Source of the DNA: Micromonospora_J zhanjiangensis
GTDB taxonomy: Bacteria > Actinomycetota > Actinomycetes > Mycobacteriales > Micromonosporaceae
DNA length: 64,000 bases
NCBI RefSeq assembly: GCF_042650605.1
Contig: NZ_JBHSBN010000001.1
Span: 310,001 to 374,000 of the forward strand
Direction: 5' to 3'
Shown here: one piece after another, positions 39,733 to 48,423 of the stretch
Numbering within the stretch: position 1 is the stretch's first letter
Layout of the letters: the number at the start of each line of letters is the position of its first letter
Notes under the pieces: generated by a model
Database searches by the model: none
What the model was told of the DNA's origin: nothing
Seen by the model: the letters and a program-made list of their open reading frames with translations, nothing else
Program-made: the position numbers and the translations under genes

Positions 39733-40581
39733 TCAGCCGAGGCCGACGGCCTCGGCGCTGGTCTTCCACAACCGGGCCGCGACCCCGGCGTCGGTGGCCT
39801 TCGGCAACGCTCGCCGGAGCCGGCAGTCGATGTGGTAACCGCCGCTGGTCAGCGTCGCGGGGTCCTGCCGGGCCAACCACACCAGCGTCCGCGCACCACG
39901 TTCCGGGGTACGCATGAACAGCAGGCCCACCTTCATCCCGACCGCGATGAACCGGCTCTCGTTGGCGAACCGGGTCCGCACCACGCCCGGATGGAAGCAG
40001 TACGACGGCAGTTCGGGCCACCGGCGCGCCGCCTCGGCGGTGAACAGGATGTTGGCCTGCTTGCTGGTCCCGTACGCCCGGAAGGGCCGGTAGGCGGACA
40101 ACTGCCCGGACAGGTCGTCCGGGTCGAGGGCGCCGGACCGGTGCGCCGCCGACGCGGTGTTGACCACCCGCCCCAGGCGGTCGGCCAGCAGGTTCGTCAG
40201 CAGGAACGGAGCCAGGTGGTTGGCCTGCATGGTCAGCTCGAAGCCGTCCACCGTGGTGACCGGGTGCAGCACCAGGGCGCCCGCGTTGTTGGCCAGTACG
40301 TCGATCCGCTCGTACCGGTCGCGCAGGTGTTCGGCGAGCCGGCGTACGTCGTCGAGCACCGCGAAGTCAGCCCGGAACAGCTCGGGAGCCCGGCCGCTCG
40401 CCTCGCGTACCCGATCGCCGGCCGCCGTGAGTCGGGCCGGGTCCCGCCCGACCAGGGCGACCCGGTCGCCACCCCGGGCCAGCTCGACTGCCGCGGCCAG
40501 GCCGATGCCGGAACTGGCGCCGGTGACCACCACCTGGCGGGGGGCGGTGACATCCTCCACAGCTCGGTTCTCCGCGGTCAT
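39733..40581 (-). CDS. Short-chain dehydrogenase/reductase (retinol-dehydrogenase-like)
   Basis: 282 aa Rossmann-fold oxidoreductase. It has the cofactor motif VVVTGASSGIGLAAA, NNAGAL, the catalytic Ser in VVNTASAAH, and Tyr/Lys in YGTSKQAN. Arg in LVGRDPARL suggests NADPH preference. It belongs to the WWOX/retinol-type SDR group common in actinobacteria; the substrate is unknown. It is convergent with the EamA gene and appears monocistronic. Confidence 0.92.
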   Translation of the reverse strand: MTAENRAVEDVTAPRQVVVTGASSGIGLAAAVELARGGDRVALVGRDPARLTAAGDRVREASGRAPELFRADFAVLDDVRRLAEHLRDRYERIDVLANNAGALVLHPVTTVDGFELTMQANHLAPFLLTNLLADRLGRVVNTASAAHRSGALDPDDLSGQLSAYRPFRAYGTSKQANILFTAEAARRWPELPSYCFHPGVVRTRFANESRFIAVGMKVGLLFMRTPERGARTLVWLARQDPATLTSGGYHIDCRLRRALPKATDAGVAARLWKTSAEAVGLG

Positions 40582-40702
40582 GACGTGAGGTTACCGTGGC
40601 GTCACTGCGACCGCGCGTGGTCGTCGTCGCCCCGCAGGTCCTGCCTCGCGGTGCCGGGTTCCAGCGTCAAGATGCTGGCTGCACCCCGCCGGCCGGCTGA
40701 GG

Positions 40703-41083
40703 TCAGTTCGCACCCGCCCCGGTCGACGCGACGGTCCCGAACATCACCGCGAGGAACCCGAAGTAGCCGACGAACAGCAGGATGAACAGGGCGGCCAGGC
40801 CGACCGCGCACCAACCCACGATCACCCCGGCCTGCGCCAGACCGTCGCCGTCCTCACCGCTGGCGCGGATCTCGGCCCGGGCCTTGTTGCCCAGGACGAT
40901 CGCCACGATGCCGATCAGTTGACAGCTGAACAGGCTGACCACCCCGACCACCAGGGCGGCGATCGCCATGCCGTTGGTCCGGCGGACCGGGTACGGCGGA
41001 TAGCCGTACCCGGGCTGCTGCCAGCCGGGCGGCGGGGGGACCAGCTCGCCGCCGGGTGGTGTGTTGGTTTCCGGGGTGTCCAC
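40703..41083 (-). CDS. DUF4190 membrane protein (copy 1)
   Basis: 126 aa. A Pro/Gly/Tyr-rich cytoplasmic head (about 45 residues) is followed by NGMAIAALVVGVVSLFSCQL and GVIVGWCAVGLAALFILLFV, the two-helix DUF4190 pattern. Between the helices is the conserved loop GNKARAEIRASGEDGDGLAQAG. GTG 41083 has GGAGAGCATCCG before it. The next gene upstream (41125) is a paralogue in tandem and a third is at 42883. Function unknown. Confidence 0.85.
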   Translation of the reverse strand: MDTPETNTPPGGELVPPPPGWQQPGYGYPPYPVRRTNGMAIAALVVGVVSLFSCQLIGIVAIVLGNKARAEIRASGEDGDGLAQAGVIVGWCAVGLAALFILLFVGYFGFLAVMFGTVASTGAGAN

Positions 41084-41124
41084 CGGATGCTCTCCTTCGG
41101 CCGGGACGGGTGGGTGCGGCCCGG

Positions 41125-41835
41125 TCAGTAGCCGCTGTTCGACGAGGACGAGGTGGCCGCCCAGACGATCAGACCGACGATGACGAGGGTGGCCAGCACG
41201 GCGAGGCCGGTGGCGATCCAGCCGACGATGATGCCGGCCTTGGCCATTCCCTCACCCTGCTCGCCGGATTCCCGGATCTTGCGCTGGGCGACGTGTCCGA
41301 GGATCGCGCCGATCGCACCGAGGTACCCGCCGAGGCCGTAGCCGCACAGACCGACGGCGCCGATGATGGCGACCACCATCGCGGCGATCGCCAGGCCGTT
41401 GGTCTGCGGCGCCGGGGCGTACCCGTAGCCGGGATAACCCACCCCCGGGTACGCCGGCTGCCCGCCCCCGGGGTACGCCGGCTGCTCGTCCCCCGGGTAG
41501 GTGGGTTGTCCCGTCACCGGGTAGGCCGGCTGTTCCGCGCCCGGGTAGGCCGGCTCGGCGTAGCCCGGTGCCGGGTAGCTCTGCGTCGGAGCCGGCGGGG
41601 CGGCCGGCGGCGGGGCGGCCGGGAACGGCTGGCCGCTCACCGGCTGCCCGGCGCCGCCGCCGGGGTAACCGGCACCACTGCTCGGGTAACCCGCCCCGCT
41701 GCCGGGCTGGCCGGGAACGCCGCCGGCCTGGCCGGGCACGCCGCTGGCCTGGCCGGGGTTGGACAAGGGGGTGGTGGGCGGCTCGGTGGACCACGAGGGG
41801 TCGGTCCAACCGCCGGGCTGGTGCGGACTGGTCAT
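41125..41835 (-). CDS. DUF4190 membrane protein (copy 2) with long Pro/Gly/Tyr-rich head
   Basis: 236 aa. The first 150 residues consist of short, imperfect repeats such as QPAYPG and GAGYPSSGAGYPGG, predicted disordered. Residues 150-236 hold the DUF4190 helices (NGLAIAAMVVAIIGAVGLCG; AGIIVGWIATGLAVLATLVI) and the loop GHVAQRKIRESGEQGEGMAKAG. The start is ATG 41835 with GGAG 8 nt before; the frame is open upstream to 42144 but overlaps the divergent SDR gene. Function unknown. Confidence 0.85.
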   Translation of the reverse strand: MTSPHQPGGWTDPSWSTEPPTTPLSNPGQASGVPGQAGGVPGQPGSGAGYPSSGAGYPGGGAGQPVSGQPFPAAPPPAAPPAPTQSYPAPGYAEPAYPGAEQPAYPVTGQPTYPGDEQPAYPGGGQPAYPGVGYPGYGYAPAPQTNGLAIAAMVVAIIGAVGLCGYGLGGYLGAIGAILGHVAQRKIRESGEQGEGMAKAGIIVGWIATGLAVLATLVIVGLIVWAATSSSSNSGY

Positions 41836-42055
41836 CGGGTTCACTCCGTACTGATCCGTCGAGGGCGCGCCGCCAGGGTAGCCATCGGGGGCCAACGCCG
41901 TGACCCCGGCCGCCGGGCGCCGCGTTGCCCCGGCGAGGCTGACCGGGCAGGATCGCGGCATGGTATTCGATTCGCGTGCTTCGGACCGGTCTGGTGGCCG
42001 GAGCCGACGGGACATCAGTCGGCCCGGCCTGGCTCGGCGCAGCCGGAGCACCCCG

Positions 42056-42868
42056 ATGAGCGCGGACTCCACCGACGTGGACCAGCCGATGCCGATGACC
42101 GAGCCGGTCACCCTGCGGCTGGACGGCCGGGTCGCGCTGGTCACCGGCGCGGGCAGTCCGGACGGGATCGGCTACGCCACCGCCCGCCGGTTGCGTGACC
42201 TGGGCGCCCGGGTGGCCATCGTCTCCACCACCCGCCGGATCCACGAACGGGCGAGCGAACTCGGCGTGACCGGCTTCGTCGCCGACCTGACCGACGAGTC
42301 GGAGGTCGGCGCGTTGGCCGACGCCGTCGCCGAGCAGCTGGACGAGGTCGAGGTGCTGGTCAACAACGCCGGACTGGCCAGCCGGGCCAGTCCCGAGGTG
42401 CTCCGCCCGGTGGCCCAGTTGTCGTACGACGAGTGGCGGTCCGAGATCGACCGCAACCTCACCACGGCCTTCCTGTGCAGCCGGGCGTTCATCGGCGGGA
42501 TGGCCGAGCGCGGCTGGGGCCGGATCGTCAACCTGTCGGCCACCGCGGGGCCGGTCAACGCCCTGCCGACCGAGGCGGCCTACGCCGCGGCCAAGGCCGG
42601 CGTGATCGGTCTGACCCGGGCGCTGGCGATGGAGATGGTCGCCGACGGCGTGACGGTGAACGCGGTGGCGCCGGGCACGATCTACACGGCGGCGTCCACC
42701 ATGGCCGAACTCAAGCAGGGCCTCGGCACGCCGGTCGGCCGCCCCGGTACGCCGGACGAGGTGGCCGCCGCGATCAGCTTCCTCTGCTCGCCGGCGGCCT
42801 CGTACATCACCGGGCAGATGCTGGTGGTGGACGGCGGCAACAGCGTCCGGGAGGCCGAGTTCCGCTGA
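42056..42868 (+). CDS. SDR-family oxidoreductase
   Basis: 270 aa classical SDR. The cofactor motif is ALVTGAGSPDGIGYATARRL, with two residues inserted in the TGxxxGIG loop as in enoyl-reductase-like members. NNAGLA, the catalytic Ser in IVNLSATAG, Tyr-Lys in YAAAKAGVIG, and a C-terminal ISFLCSPAASYITGQMLVVDGG complete the FabG-like set. The start is ATG 42056, with GGAG 8 nt upstream; the open frame back to 41900 is without homology. It lies between two DUF4190 genes. Substrate unknown. Confidence 0.9.
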   Translation: MSADSTDVDQPMPMTEPVTLRLDGRVALVTGAGSPDGIGYATARRLRDLGARVAIVSTTRRIHERASELGVTGFVADLTDESEVGALADAVAEQLDEVEVLVNNAGLASRASPEVLRPVAQLSYDEWRSEIDRNLTTAFLCSRAFIGGMAERGWGRIVNLSATAGPVNALPTEAAYAAAKAGVIGLTRALAMEMVADGVTVNAVAPGTIYTAASTMAELKQGLGTPVGRPGTPDEVAAAISFLCSPAASYITGQMLVVDGGNSVREAEFR

Positions 42869-42882
42869 CGCCCCGGCCCTCG

Positions 42883-43407
42883 TCAGTACGTGTTGTTGTT
42901 GCCGGCCCACACCACGATGCCGATCCAGGCGCAGCAACCGATCAGGTAGAGCGCGGTGAAGATGTAGCTGAGCACCAGCCCCCACTGGGCCACCTGCTCA
43001 CCCGGCTCGTGCCGCTCCCGGATCTGCTTCTTGGCCAGGTGGCCGAGCACGATCCCGGCCGGGGCGAAGACGAACGCGAAGACCAGGGACAGGATCGCCA
43101 GCACGTTCGTGCTCGGCTGCTGCTGGCCGGGACCGCCCGGCGGGTACGACCCGTACGGGCCGGGCTGCCCCGGTTGGCCGGGCTGGGCGTGTGGGCCGGG
43201 CTGGCCGTACGGGCCCGGTTGGCCGTACGGGCTCTGATCGCCGTACTGGCCGGAGGGATTGTGCTGGCCGTACTGACCGTACGGGTTGGCCGGATCGCCG
43301 GGCGGCTGGCCGTACCCGGGCTCGCCCGGTCCGCCGCCAGCGGACGACCCGTGCGGGGGCGGCGGCTGGTGGGGATCCTGCGGTTCGCCCGTCGGCCCGT
43401 GGCTCAT
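42883..43407 (-). CDS. DUF4190 membrane protein (copy 3)
   Basis: 174 aa. A head of about 95 residues made of Gly/Pro/Tyr/Gln repeats (GQPGPYGQPGPH) precedes NVLAILSLVFAFVFAPAGIV, the loop GHLAKKQIRERHEPGEQVAQWG and a second helix (YLIGCCAWIGIVVWAG). It has the same layout as the proteins at 40703 and 41125. The 203 bp upstream (43408-43610) contain no supported gene. Confidence 0.85.
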   Translation of the reverse strand: MSHGPTGEPQDPHQPPPPHGSSAGGGPGEPGYGQPPGDPANPYGQYGQHNPSGQYGDQSPYGQPGPYGQPGPHAQPGQPGQPGPYGSYPPGGPGQQQPSTNVLAILSLVFAFVFAPAGIVLGHLAKKQIRERHEPGEQVAQWGLVLSYIFTALYLIGCCAWIGIVVWAGNNNTY

Positions 43408-43610
43408 GGTTCGGACGCTACCGGCCGGTGAACCTTTTCACAGCGGATCGGTGCACACGTCGCCTTGGCCGGCCGGGCGGACCGCTACTTACCGAACGTT
43501 CAGTTACTCGTCGGTAGGCAGAACCCGGAATCGACTTTCCGGAGCCGGGACCTGGCGCGGCATCGTCGACCCGCACCTGCTCAAGCGGTACAAGCTCTGA
43601 ACGACCGGCC

Positions 43611-44021
43611 TCAGCGTCCGCGGCGGGTCAGGTCGGCGGCGGCCCGCTCGATCACCAGGCAGCGGTTCTCGACGTAGTCGATGCCGGCCTCCTCGGCCAG
43701 TCGCCGGGCCTCGGGCGACACGATCCCCAGTTGCAGCCAGACCGCCGGCGCGCCGATCGCGATCGCCTCCCGGACCACCGCCACGGCGTCCTCCGCCGGC
43801 CGGAACACGTCGACCAGGTCGACCGGGTGCGGGATGTCGGCGAGCGACCGGTAGACCGGCTCGCCGAACAACTCGTCGGCCACCGGGTTGACCGGGACGA
43901 TCCGCCAGCCGTGTCGCTGCATCTGCGCCGGTACGGAGTGCGCGGCCTTGCCGGGATCACGGGAGGCACCGACCACGGCGATGACGGCGGACTCGGCGAG
44001 GATCTGACGGGCGTCTCGCAT
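43611..44021 (-). CDS. CoA-binding domain protein (YccU-like)
   Basis: 136 aa single Rossmann-type CoA-binding domain: IAVVGASRDPGKAAHSVPAQ, GWRIVPVNPVADELFGEPVY, VDLVDVFRPAEDAVAVVREA and a Cys in YVENRCLVIE. Proteins of this size resemble the N-terminal domain of acyl-CoA synthetases (NDP-forming); their role is not settled. ATG 44021 or GTG 44024 can serve as start. Confidence 0.9.
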   Translation of the reverse strand: MRDARQILAESAVIAVVGASRDPGKAAHSVPAQMQRHGWRIVPVNPVADELFGEPVYRSLADIPHPVDLVDVFRPAEDAVAVVREAIAIGAPAVWLQLGIVSPEARRLAEEAGIDYVENRCLVIERAAADLTRRGR

Positions 44022-44082
44022 CACCCGACCCTATCGCGGCCGGGTCGGCTCGCAGCGGTATCCGGAACGGGCGGACCCTGGC

Positions 44083-45123
44083 TCAGAGCAGCGTCAACTG
44101 TTGTGGCTCCGGCGGCGCATCCGGCACCTGGCGGGCCTCGCCCGACTCGGCCCGGTGCAGGCCGTACCGTCGGGCGGCCAGCCGGACCCGGGCGGTGACC
44201 TCGCGCTGGTACTCCTTCGGCGAGTACGAACCGGACCGGAACAGTTCCCGGTGGCGCGGCACGAGGCGGGGGTGCTCGCGGGCCAGCCAGGCCGCGTACC
44301 ACTCCCGGGCGCCCGGCCGCAGGTGCAGGGGCAGCGGCGTCACACCGGCCGCCCCGGCGGCGGCGATCGCGGCGACCGTCCGGTCGATCGACTCCTCGGT
44401 GTCGGTGAGACCGGGCAGGATCGGCGCCATCAGCACGCCGACCTCGAAACCCGCGTCGGCGAAGGCCCGGACCGCGTCCAGCCGGCGACGCGGGCTCGGC
44501 GCGCCGGACTCGACGCCACGCCAGACCGCCTCGTCGACGAAGCCGACCGAGAACGACACCCCGACCCGGGTGACCCGGGCGGCCGCGCGGAGCAGGTCGA
44601 GGTCGCGCAGGATCAGGGTGCCCTTGGTCAGGATCGAGAACGGGTTGGCGAAGTCCCGCAGCGCCGCGATGATCTGCGGCATCAGGCGATATCGACCCTC
44701 GGCCCGCTGGTAGCAGTCCACGTTGGTGCCCATGGCGATGTGCGCGCCCCGCCACCTCGGCGCGGCCAGCTCCCGGCGGACCAGCTCACCGGCGTTGACC
44801 TTGACGACCACCTTGCTGTCGAAGTCCCGCCCGGCGTCCAGGTCCAGGTAGGTGTGACTCTTTCTTGCGTAGCAATATTGGCATGCATGAGTGCAGCCGC
44901 GGTACGGGTTGATCGTCCACTGGAACGGGACCCGCGACGTGCCGGGCACCTTGTTGATGATCGATTTGGCGCGCACCTCGTAGAACGTCATCCCGGCGAA
45001 GCCGGGCGTGTCGAAGGTGCGCACCACCGCGTCGGGCAGCGCCAGCGGCAGGGGTGGTGCCGCTGGCGCTGGCCCGTCCGGGACGATCCCGTCGGGGGGA
45101 GCCGACAGTCTCTCCCAGCGCAT
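44083..45123 (-). CDS. Radical SAM protein, Rv2578c family
   Basis: 346 aa. The 4Fe-4S/SAM motif is CTHACQYCYARKSHTYLD (Cys-x3-Cys-x2-Cys). It also has RVGVSFSVGF, VLMAPILPGLTDTEES and a C-terminal region LVPRHRELFRSGSY as in the SPL-like Rv2578c family of actinobacteria. Reaction unknown; the resemblance is to spore-photoproduct-lyase-like proteins. The MRWERLS start at 45123 is chosen because family members begin MRW; an ATG three codons earlier exists. Confidence 0.9.
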   Translation of the reverse strand: MRWERLSAPPDGIVPDGPAPAAPPLPLALPDAVVRTFDTPGFAGMTFYEVRAKSIINKVPGTSRVPFQWTINPYRGCTHACQYCYARKSHTYLDLDAGRDFDSKVVVKVNAGELVRRELAAPRWRGAHIAMGTNVDCYQRAEGRYRLMPQIIAALRDFANPFSILTKGTLILRDLDLLRAAARVTRVGVSFSVGFVDEAVWRGVESGAPSPRRRLDAVRAFADAGFEVGVLMAPILPGLTDTEESIDRTVAAIAAAGAAGVTPLPLHLRPGAREWYAAWLAREHPRLVPRHRELFRSGSYSPKEYQREVTARVRLAARRYGLHRAESGEARQVPDAPPEPQQLTLL

Positions 45124-45229
45124 GCGGGTCATTCGAACACACGTACGACCCGCTGGCAAGTCGACCCGCCGGTACGCGCTTCGGCCCCGGCACCCAGGTC
45201 GGGCGCCGGGCCAACGGGCGGCGGCGGGC

Positions 45230-45592
45230 TCAGTGCTGGTGGCCGGCCAACTGCTGCCGTACGTCGTTCATGTCCAGCGCCTGGACCTGCTCGATGAGCG
45301 ACTCCAGGGCGGACTCGGGCAGGGCGCCCGGCTGGGCGAAGACGATCACGCCGTCCCGCACCGCCATGATGGTCGGGATCGACCGGATGTCGAACTTCGC
45401 CGCGATCTCCTGCTGGGCCTCGGTGTCGACCTTGCCGAAGACGATGTCCTGGTGCTTCTCCGACGAACGCTCGTAGGTCGGAGCGAACTTCAGGCACGGG
45501 CCGCACCAACTGGCCCAGAAGTCCACCAGAACGATGCCGTCCCGGCCGGTCACCTCGTCAAAGTTGGCCGTGGTCAGCTCAACCGTTGCCAT
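45230..45592 (-). CDS. trxA: Thioredoxin
   Basis: 120 aa thioredoxin fold with the redox pair C30/C33 in FWASWCGPC and cis-Pro in IRSIPTIMAV. It reduces protein disulfides in the cytosol. The start ATG has GGAGAG 4 nt upstream. A sequence matching the SigR/SigH-type promoter GGAAT-N18-GTT lies 41 bp upstream of the start, so induction by thiol-oxidative stress is likely. The C-terminus has a short family-unlike extension (DMNDVRQQLAGHQH). Confidence 0.95.
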   Translation of the reverse strand: MATVELTTANFDEVTGRDGIVLVDFWASWCGPCLKFAPTYERSSEKHQDIVFGKVDTEAQQEIAAKFDIRSIPTIMAVRDGVIVFAQPGALPESALESLIEQVQALDMNDVRQQLAGHQH

Positions 45593-46149
45593 CGATCTCT
45601 CCGATCACCGGTGTTGTGCGTACGTCAGGAAGAACTCTTCCCTATTCCGGGGAATTCCCGACGGGGGAGGCGGCAAACGCCACGCCGACAGTCGTCGGCC
45701 GGGCGCGCGGAATTGATGGTGGTCCCTGCCGAATGCTGCCGAGTGGTTACGCAACGCGACGTAATCGTCGATACCATCCGTGATGGGAGCGATCCCATCG
45801 TGACCTGGGCGAGAGGCGGCTACCAGTCGGTAACTTAGCCCGCGACTAGGGCAAACAATGCTGTCACGATCAGTTACAACGAGATCATTACTTCACGTTC
45901 AGTAGTGTAACGAATTGATAACTGTGACCTCTGTCTCTGATCCGTCCCTTCCGGCGGGGTCAGGCGTGCGGCAGAATCCTTCCCATCAGAGCGTGGGCGG
46001 CGGGTGCCGGGGAGGGCCCCGCCGCTCATTGCGTCCGGCCCCGTTTTTCCGGTGCGGCCCACACCCCCGGTCGCGGGCCACACCCCCCGTACCGCCGCGA
46101 GCCGGTGCGCCCGGCGCCCGCGGGCATATGCTGGCCCCGGGAGGTCACC
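45593..46149. other. Gene-free region with low-GC patch upstream of trxA
   Basis: 557 bp with no frame that looks coding. It holds the trxA promoter candidate near 45640 and a 6-bp hairpin GGAAGA-AC-TCTTCC beside it. A patch of clearly lower GC at about 45840-45925 contains partial dyads (CAGTTA/TAACTG and GTTAC/GTAAC). The remainder toward 46149 is GC-rich leader of the next gene. Confidence 0.6.
45633..45658 (-). promoter_or_regulatory. SigR/SigH-type promoter for trxA
   Basis: On the minus strand GGAAT (45658-45654), an 18-nt spacer and GTT (45635-45633) match the established SigR consensus of Streptomyces exactly. Transcription would start about 35 nt before the trxA ATG. Confidence 0.65.
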
Positions 46150-46665
46150 ATGCGCCGGTCCGTGCCCGCAGAGCCCTCGCCTTCTGCCCGCCGTTCCGGC
46201 GCGCTGACCGCGGCCACCTGGTCACCGCCGCAGTGGCGACTGCTGGTCCGGCTACCCGGCCGGGTGATCGTCGCGACGACCTCGGTGGCACCCGGTGACC
46301 CCGGCCGTACCGTGATCGAGGGACTGGCGGGCCTGGACGGCATCGCCGCCGGCCGGGCCAACGACTGCGACCTCGTCCGCTCGGTGGTGGCCGCGATCTA
46401 CGCCGAGTCCGACGACGGGTGGGTCCCGGCCGGTGACGACGATCCGACCACCCGCCGTACCGAGGTCCTGGTGGCCTGCCGGTCGGCGACCCGGATCCTG
46501 GCGGGCCGGGTCGACCCGGCCGATTCGGCCGCCTACCGGCAGTGGGTGCAGACCGTGGCCGCGCGGGTCTGCCGGGCCGCCGGCGACGGACCCGACCCGG
46601 ACGGTACGGGTGCCGAGCAGCGGCGGTTCCTCCGCGAGCTCGGCCGCGCCCTGCGCCTCGGCTGA
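46150..46665 (+). CDS. Conserved hypothetical protein
   Basis: 171 aa, soluble, no recognisable motif. The first half has strands and a helix (WRLLVRLPGRVIVATTS, VIEGLAGLDGIAAGRAND), the second is helical with RRTEVLVACRSATRILAGR and YRQWVQTVAARVCRAA. ATG 46150 follows GGGAGGTCACC, a strong ribosome site. It precedes a TrmH-type methylase gene on the same strand by 68 bp. I do not recognise the family. Confidence 0.75.
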   Translation: MRRSVPAEPSPSARRSGALTAATWSPPQWRLLVRLPGRVIVATTSVAPGDPGRTVIEGLAGLDGIAAGRANDCDLVRSVVAAIYAESDDGWVPAGDDDPTTRRTEVLVACRSATRILAGRVDPADSAAYRQWVQTVAARVCRAAGDGPDPDGTGAEQRRFLRELGRALRLG

Positions 46666-46733
46666 ACCCCCGGACCACCCACCCCGGGGCCTCGGTCGCC
46701 GCCGGCCGGTGCGGACCCGTACCCTGCCAGTTC

Positions 46734-47384
46734 GTGGACGGTGAGCAGGTCGAGGTGGGCGTCGGACCCTGGCCCGGGGAACCGCCCGGCGATCCGCGGT
46801 TCGACCCGGAACTGCTCGCCCAGGGCGACCGGCGCAACGTCGTCGACCGGTACCGCTACTGGCGCCGGGAGGCGATCGTCGCCGATCTGGACCGCCGGCG
46901 GCACGGATTCCACGTGGCGATCGAGAACTGGCAGCACGACCTGAACATCGGCACGGTGGTCCGCAACGCCAACGCGTTCCTCGCGGCCGAGGTACACATC
47001 GTCGGCCGGCGCCGGTGGAACCGCCGGGGTGCGATGGTGACCGACCGGTACCAGCACGTCCGGCACCACGAGACGATCGAGGACTTCGTCGGTTGGGCGC
47101 GCGCCGGGCAGTTGCCGATCGTCGGCATCGACAATCTCCCCGGCTCCCGGCCGATGGAGACGGCGACCCTGCCGCGGCGCTGCGTCCTGCTCTTCGGCCA
47201 GGAGGGCCCGGGCCTGTCCGAACCGGCCCGGGCCGCCTGCGACCAGGTCTTCTCGATCGCCCAGTACGGCTCGACCCGATCCATCAACGCCGGCGTGGCG
47301 AGCGGGATAGCGATGCACGCCTGGATCCGCGCCCACGCCGTCCCGGCGCCGCCGGACGGGCCGCCGCCGTCACCCGGAGGATGA
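46734..47384 (+). CDS. TrmH/SpoU-family RNA 2'-O-methyltransferase
   Basis: 216 aa. SPOUT knot motifs are HDLNIGTVVRNANAF (motif 1), CVLLFGQEGPGLS (motif 2) and QYGSTRSINAGVASGIAMH (motif 3), giving SAM binding and dimer formation. It methylates ribose in tRNA or rRNA; the exact position is unknown. GTG 46734 begins about 45 residues before the conserved helix; no strong ribosome site confirms it. Confidence 0.9.
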   Translation: MDGEQVEVGVGPWPGEPPGDPRFDPELLAQGDRRNVVDRYRYWRREAIVADLDRRRHGFHVAIENWQHDLNIGTVVRNANAFLAAEVHIVGRRRWNRRGAMVTDRYQHVRHHETIEDFVGWARAGQLPIVGIDNLPGSRPMETATLPRRCVLLFGQEGPGLSEPARAACDQVFSIAQYGSTRSINAGVASGIAMHAWIRAHAVPAPPDGPPPSPGG

Positions 47385-47451
47385 CCGGACGCGCCGGAAG
47401 TTGACCGAAAAGGCCGGTTCGCTTGACTGTGCCGGACGACCCGTGGACTGT

Positions 47452-48144
47452 ATGTCTGTGAGCGTCGAGGTGACCTGTCCGCGGTGCGGCGGGTCGGTGC
47501 GAGCGCCGGACCTGATGCACGCGCAGTGGCGGTGCGAGCAGTGCGGTCCGGTGCCGCCGCTGCACGTCGCCGGGCATGTCGGACCCGAGATCGTGGAGAG
47601 CGTCGCGGCCCGGATCGCCGCGGTCGACCGGCCGCCGGTGCCGTTGTGGTGCCCGTGGCCGCTGCCGCCCGGTTGGACGATGACCGGCGTGGCCCGGGCC
47701 GGCGACGACCGCTCCGGGGTCCGGGCGACAGCGGTGGCGTGCAGTGGTCCCGCGCCGCTCGGCGGGGGACCGGCCGACCTGGTTCTGGTCGCCGAGGAGC
47801 CGGGGGTCGGACTCGGCACCCGGTTCGCCGGCATCCCCGGTCCCGACCCGGGTGACCTGCTCTCCGACGCGATGTCCGAGGCACCGTCCGGACACGCCGA
47901 GCACGCACCGCACGCCAAGGTCCGCGCCGGCGGCCACCCCACTCCACTGTGGTCGGTAAAATCACCGACAGACCGCAGCGCGTACGTCGGCGAAGCTCGG
48001 GGAATGTGGCTCTATGCGATAACCTGGCCGGCGAGTGCGGGCTACCTCCTCGCGGAAGACGTCGTGCTGCACGACCTGACCGAGTGGTTGCCGCCCGAGC
48101 TCGTGTACGGCGCGCCATCTCCATACCTGCACGGCATGGCCTGA
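47452..48144 (+). CDS. DUF6758 family protein with N-terminal zinc ribbon
   Basis: 230 aa. CPRCGGSVRAP and WRCEQCG give four cysteines of a zinc ribbon. The conserved body follows with VPLWCPWPLPPGWTMTGVA, DDRSGVRATAVACSGPAPLG, HAKVRAGGHPTPLWSV and GEARGMWLYAITWPA. This family is widespread in actinobacteria and of unknown function. The start is ATG 47452; the GTG two codons on is an alternative. Confidence 0.88.
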   Translation: MSVSVEVTCPRCGGSVRAPDLMHAQWRCEQCGPVPPLHVAGHVGPEIVESVAARIAAVDRPPVPLWCPWPLPPGWTMTGVARAGDDRSGVRATAVACSGPAPLGGGPADLVLVAEEPGVGLGTRFAGIPGPDPGDLLSDAMSEAPSGHAEHAPHAKVRAGGHPTPLWSVKSPTDRSAYVGEARGMWLYAITWPASAGYLLAEDVVLHDLTEWLPPELVYGAPSPYLHGMA

Positions 48145-48261
48145 ACGGGCTTGCCATGTAGCCGGAGTGGACACATACTCTGTTCACCCATAGAAGTCCG
48201 ACTGACACTCTCGGTAGTGACGCGGCACGGGCTCCGGCGCCGCGCGGAGGGAAGGCCCGCC

Positions 48262-48420
48262 ATGGTCAAAAAGGTTCTCACCTGGCTCGGGATCGCCTTT
48301 CTCATTTTCTTCATCGCGTTCCGACCCAACTCCGCCGCGGACGTCTTCAAGTCACTCGGTGGTGGCCTGATGGACATCGCCTCGGGCTTCGGCGACTTCT
48401 TCAGCAGCCTCGTCGCCTGA
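48262..48420 (+). CDS. 52-aa membrane peptide
   Basis: MVKKVLTWLGIAFLIFFIAF forms one basic-flanked membrane helix, followed by RPNSAADVFKSLGGGLMDIA and an amphipathic end (GFGDFFSSLVA). GGAGGGAAGG 10 nt before the ATG supports expression. It ends 3 bp before the PH-domain gene, so they are one operon. Such peptides before PH-domain proteins recur in actinobacteria, but no function is known. Confidence 0.82.
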   Translation: MVKKVLTWLGIAFLIFFIAFRPNSAADVFKSLGGGLMDIASGFGDFFSSLVA

Positions 48421-48423
48421 CCG

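Noticed and set aside
43408..43610. Small gene or tRNA between copy 3 of DUF4190 and the CoA-binding gene
   Set aside because: A frame ending DPHLLKRYKL exists but has no start with a ribosome site or homology; no T-loop pattern for a tRNA.
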